Assembly: GCF_044792555.1 (NCBI RefSeq)
Contig: NZ_CP126238.1
Span: forward strand, 1,612,001 to 1,676,000
Source: Alicycliphilus denitrificans_A
GTDB taxonomy: Bacteria; Pseudomonadota; Gammaproteobacteria; Burkholderiales; Burkholderiaceae_C
Direction of reading: 5' to 3'
Length of the DNA: 64,000 bases
In this document: positions 61,450 to 64,000 of the stretch, one piece after another
Layout: every line of letters starts with the position of its first letter
Position numbering within the stretch: the stretch's first letter is position 1
The notes under the pieces: model-generated
Seen by the model: only the letters and a program-made list of their open reading frames with translations
Databases searched by the model: none
What the model was told of the DNA's origin: nothing
Position numbers and translations under genes: made by a program

Positions 61450-62509
61450 GCCGCGCCGCAGCCACCGCCCGCCCCAGCTCGATCACCGCCATGGCGTAGT
61501 AGCTAGACCAGTTGTAGCGCGTGACGGCGTAGAAGTTCTCGGTGCCGGCCACGTAGCTGGGGGGCAGGCCGCCGTTTTGCAGCTCCACCAGCGCCAGCGG
61601 GCCGGCGTGCTGCGCGCCTTCGCCCTGTACCTGTGCGCCCATGGCGGCCATACGGGCCGTGCTGAAGGTTGGCAGGATGTCGGGGGCGAGCAGCTCATCG
61701 AGTTGCAGGTGGGCGGCATCGAACTCAACGGCGTAATGCGTGGCCATGCCGGCCGTCCAGCCATGGCCCACGAAGTAGTTGGCCACCGAGCCGATTGCGT
61801 CCTGTGCGCTGCGCCACAGGTCGATGCGGCCGTCGCCGTCGAAGTCCACGGCCCAGCGTGCCCAGCTTGACGGCATGAACTGGCCCAGGCCCATGGCGCC
61901 GGCGTAGCTGCCGCGCGGGCCGAGCGGGTCCATGCCGGTGCGCTTCATCAGGGTCAGGAACTGCTCCAGCTCGCGCTGGAAGAAGGCGCGCCGCTCGGCC
62001 GCGCGTGGGTGGGCGTCGGGGAAGTCGAAGCTCAAGGTGGCCAGCGCGTCGATCACACGGTAGCCGCCCATGTGCTGGCCGTAGAGGGTTTCCACCCCAA
62101 GGATGCCGATGATGATCTCGGCCGGCACGCCGTATTCACGCTCGGCGCGTGCCAGGGCCTGGGCGTTGTCCTGCCAGAAGCGCAGCCCGGCGCGGATGCG
62201 CACCGGCTCGACGAAGCGCGCGCGGTAGGCGGCCCAGTTCTTCGGCGCGCCTTTGGGAGGCGGCAGCACCAGGCGCGGCACCTCGCGCAGCAGCCGGGCC
62301 TGGCCTATGGTGCGGCGCACCCATGCGCGTTCCAGGCCGCGGCGCTCGGCCAGGTCGTCGGCGAAGCGCATAGCATCGACGCGCTTGGCGTAGGGTGGAG
62401 CGGGTGCCGCCTTGGCGGTGTGATTTTTATGGTCATTTTTGGCTGTAACGCTTATGGATAAAGCGCTGAAAGCTATCAAAAAAATGGCTTTTACGGTGCG
62501 GGATGTCAT
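61445..62509 (-). CDS. mltB: Membrane-bound lytic transglycosylase B
   Basis: 354 residues from ATG 62509 (ATGA overlap with the TgpA stop). MltB motifs: YRARFVEPVRIRAGLRFWQDNAQALARAEREYGVPAEIIIGILGVETLYG with the catalytic Glu in GVETLYG, SYAGAMGLGQFMPSSWARWAVDFDGDGRIDLW, and GSVANYF. It cleaves glycan strands to 1,6-anhydro ends in the periplasm. The signal peptide region (residues about 7-26, KAIFLIAFSALSISVTAKND) is coded by a copy of the dispersed repeat. No lipobox. Confidence 0.92.
   Translation of the reverse strand: MTSRTVKAIFLIAFSALSISVTAKNDHKNHTAKAAPAPPYAKRVDAMRFADDLAERRGLERAWVRRTIGQARLLREVPRLVLPPPKGAPKNWAAYRARFVEPVRIRAGLRFWQDNAQALARAEREYGVPAEIIIGILGVETLYGQHMGGYRVIDALATLSFDFPDAHPRAAERRAFFQRELEQFLTLMKRTGMDPLGPRGSYAGAMGLGQFMPSSWARWAVDFDGDGRIDLWRSAQDAIGSVANYFVGHGWTAGMATHYAVEFDAAHLQLDELLAPDILPTFSTARMAAMGAQVQGEGAQHAGPLALVELQNGGLPPSYVAGTENFYAVTRYNWSSYYAMAVIELGRAVAAARP
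62431..62490 (+). repeat. Dispersed repeat coding the MltB signal peptide
   Basis: TTTTTGGCTGTAACGCTTATGGATAAAGCGCTGAAAGCTATC is a good copy (GCTT/AAAGCGC hairpin, GGC and AGCTATC ends). Read on the minus strand it encodes residues about 7-26 of MltB, the hydrophobic core of its signal sequence. Confidence 0.75.
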
Positions 62510-64000
62510 GGCGTTCCTGTGCGGCGCGATTGTGCCGCGGGCCAGGGCAGGCGGGCGAATTCGCGCCGCAGCCGGGGCAGGGCGGCGGCGGGGTGGCGGG
62601 CGTAGCGCGCTTGCTCCAGGCGCAGCAGCCATTGCGCGGCGGGTTCGGCGGGCGGGCCCAGGTGGGCGCGTGCCTGCTCGGCCATGCCGCGCGGTGGCAG
62701 GTGCGGCGGCAGTGCCAGGCCGGCGCGGGCCAGGCGCTCGCGTGCCCGCTGCAGCAGCTGCTGCCAGGGGTCTTGGCGGCGTCGTTCCCATAGCGCCCAC
62801 AGGGCGCCTGCGGCGGCGCTGCTGCAGATCAGAAAACCCAGCAGGCGCACCAGGTCCTGCCAACTGGGCGACTGCACGCCCAGGGCCTTGAGCAGATCCA
62901 GCTGGCGCCCCTGGGTGTAGTTGAGCACCCACTGGTTCCAGCCGTTGTTCACGGCCTCCCAGACGGTGCGCAGGTTTTGCAGCAGCGTGGGGCTGACGAC
63001 GGCGTCCATGGCCGCGCCGAACACGCCGCGCGGCGCCTGCAGGCGCTGCAGCTGGCCCACGCGGCCGGGGGCGACGGCGCCCGTGGGGTCCACGCGCACC
63101 CAGCCGCGCCCGGCGATCCAGACCTCGGCCCAGGCATGGGCGTCGCTCTGGTGCACGGTCCAGTAGCCGTCGATGGCGTTCATCTGCCCGCCCTGGTAGC
63201 CGGTGACGATGCGCGCCGGCACATCCAGAGCGCGCATCAGCACCACGAAGGCCGAGGCGATGTGCTCGCAAAAGCCCTCCTTGCGCGTGAACCAGAATTC
63301 GTCCGCCGTGTGCTCGCCGTACAGGCCGGGCTCCAGCGAGTAGCGGTAGCCGCCCTGCGCCAGGCGCGCGAGCGCCGCATCCACGAAGGCCTGGGCGCCG
63401 CCGCGGCCAAGGCGCGGGTCGGCCTGCATCTGCCGCGCCAGGGCCAGGGTGCGCGGGTTCAGGTCCGGTGGCAGCTGTACGTAGGCCTGCATCTGGGGCG
63501 TGCGCCGCAGCGGGCCGTGGGTAAAGCGCAGGTGGCTCTCGGCACGGTAGCGCAGCACGCTGTGGATGGGACGGCTGGCGCTCCATTGCAGCTCGGGCGA
63601 CATCAGGGCCCAGCTGCCCTGGGGCAGCTCGGGCGCGGCCTTGGTGGCGTCCAGGGTCAGCAGCCAGGGGCGCTGGTGCGGCTCCAGCGTGAGCTCGTAG
63701 CGCAGCGGCGCGCCCTGCACCTGCAGGTGGGCGGGGCTGGGCGCGGCCGCTGTGATGCCGCGCGCCTCGGGCTGCGACAGGGCGAACCAGTCGCGTCCGT
63801 TGAAGGCCGTGAGCACCGGGCCGCGAAAGTACAGATCCTGCGGCTCAGGGGGCAGCCCGCCCGGCGTGTCAAAGCGCACGCGCAGGGCCACGCTGCCGTC
63901 CAGCACCAGCGAGGCCATGCTGCCTATGCTCATCTGCCCCGACAGGCCGGTGCGTGCGCCGGTCTTGTCCGCGGGCATGCCCCACAGCGGCGCCATGCGC
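62506..64000 (-). CDS. TgpA-family transglutaminase-like protein, 5' end off window
   Basis: The frame is open to the right edge, so the N-terminal TM bundle is missing. The visible part has a DUF3488-like periplasmic region (GSVALRVRFDTPGGLPPEPQDLYFRGPVLTAFNGRDWFAL), then the transglutaminase core with catalytic Cys in EGFCEHIASAFVVLMRALDVPARIVTGYQGG, His in HQSDAHAWAEVWIAGRGWVRVDPTGA with the following Asp, one TM (LLGFLICSSAAAGALWALW) and a C-terminal DUF4129-like tail. Essential in Pseudomonas; a role in envelope biology is inferred. Overlaps mltB by 4 bp. Confidence 0.88.
   Translation of the reverse strand, partial: RMAPLWGMPADKTGARTGLSGQMSIGSMASLVLDGSVALRVRFDTPGGLPPEPQDLYFRGPVLTAFNGRDWFALSQPEARGITAAAPSPAHLQVQGAPLRYELTLEPHQRPWLLTLDATKAAPELPQGSWALMSPELQWSASRPIHSVLRYRAESHLRFTHGPLRRTPQMQAYVQLPPDLNPRTLALARQMQADPRLGRGGAQAFVDAALARLAQGGYRYSLEPGLYGEHTADEFWFTRKEGFCEHIASAFVVLMRALDVPARIVTGYQGGQMNAIDGYWTVHQSDAHAWAEVWIAGRGWVRVDPTGAVAPGRVGQLQRLQAPRGVFGAAMDAVVSPTLLQNLRTVWEAVNNGWNQWVLNYTQGRQLDLLKALGVQSPSWQDLVRLLGFLICSSAAAGALWALWERRRQDPWQQLLQRARERLARAGLALPPHLPPRGMAEQARAHLGPPAEPAAQWLLRLEQARYARHPAAALPRLRREFARLPWPAAQSRRTGTP

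Overview
The window is G+C-rich chromosomal DNA with dense operons of many translationally coupled genes (ATGA overlaps). Gene content fits a betaproteobacterium of the Comamonadaceae (Acidovorax / Alicycliphilus-like): Bug-family binding proteins, many LysR regulators, an assimilatory NirBD-NasA system, TgpA plus MltB, and a short intergenic stem-loop repeat (GGCC..AGCGCTT..AAGCG..AGCTAT) seen here in about 13 copies. This placement is inference. No rRNA, tRNA or CRISPR array was recognised.

Left part (1-29.7 kb). A cyclic-amide / ureide catabolic set comes first: M20 amidohydrolase (cut by the left edge), allantoinase-like amidohydrolase, LysR regulator and MFS symporter. They share an inverted-repeat operator motif. 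murI and a DUF938 methyltransferase follow, then a galactarate / altronate-type cluster (HpaI-type aldolase, semialdehyde dehydrogenase, GarD dehydratase, Bug binding protein, LysR). Next are a patatin lipoprotein, tartrate / D-malate dehydrogenase with a divergent LysR, YqeY and rpsU. A sufBCDSUT Fe-S assembly operon is followed by a BaiN-type flavoprotein, a thioesterase, cobA (siroheme), ybiB and a NasT-type ANTAR antiterminator. A degraded region holds a broken vapC and a truncated paiB, and then comes argO/argP.

Middle (29.7-46 kb). An AT-richer insert carries one large gene on the minus strand. It encodes two tandem TIR / nucleoside-deoxyribosyltransferase-like domains fused to a Sll1717-type P-loop ATPase and is the best candidate for an undescribed (defence) system. 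Next to it is a nitrogen regulon. nrtABC lies behind a near-perfect sigma-54 promoter and a leader terminator (candidate attenuator for the ANTAR protein). nirB-nirD-nasA runs the opposite way behind a second sigma-54 promoter. Between them is a diguanylate cyclase / YfiR / TonB-receptor operon that looks like a YfiBNR variant with a TonB receptor as the outer-membrane part.

Right part (46-64 kb). An RND efflux operon (AcrA, AcrB and OprM types), a CBS-domain protein, tsaD, and a second export operon (outer-membrane factor, MacA-like adaptor, separate MacB ATPase and permease). Then a DUF2242 lipoprotein with a Pro-Ala repeat, a branched-chain amino-acid-type binding protein, a 260-bp imperfect inverted repeat, mltB and a TgpA transglutaminase cut by the right edge.

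The dispersed repeat also lies inside several genes in frame. In mltB it appears to encode the signal peptide.
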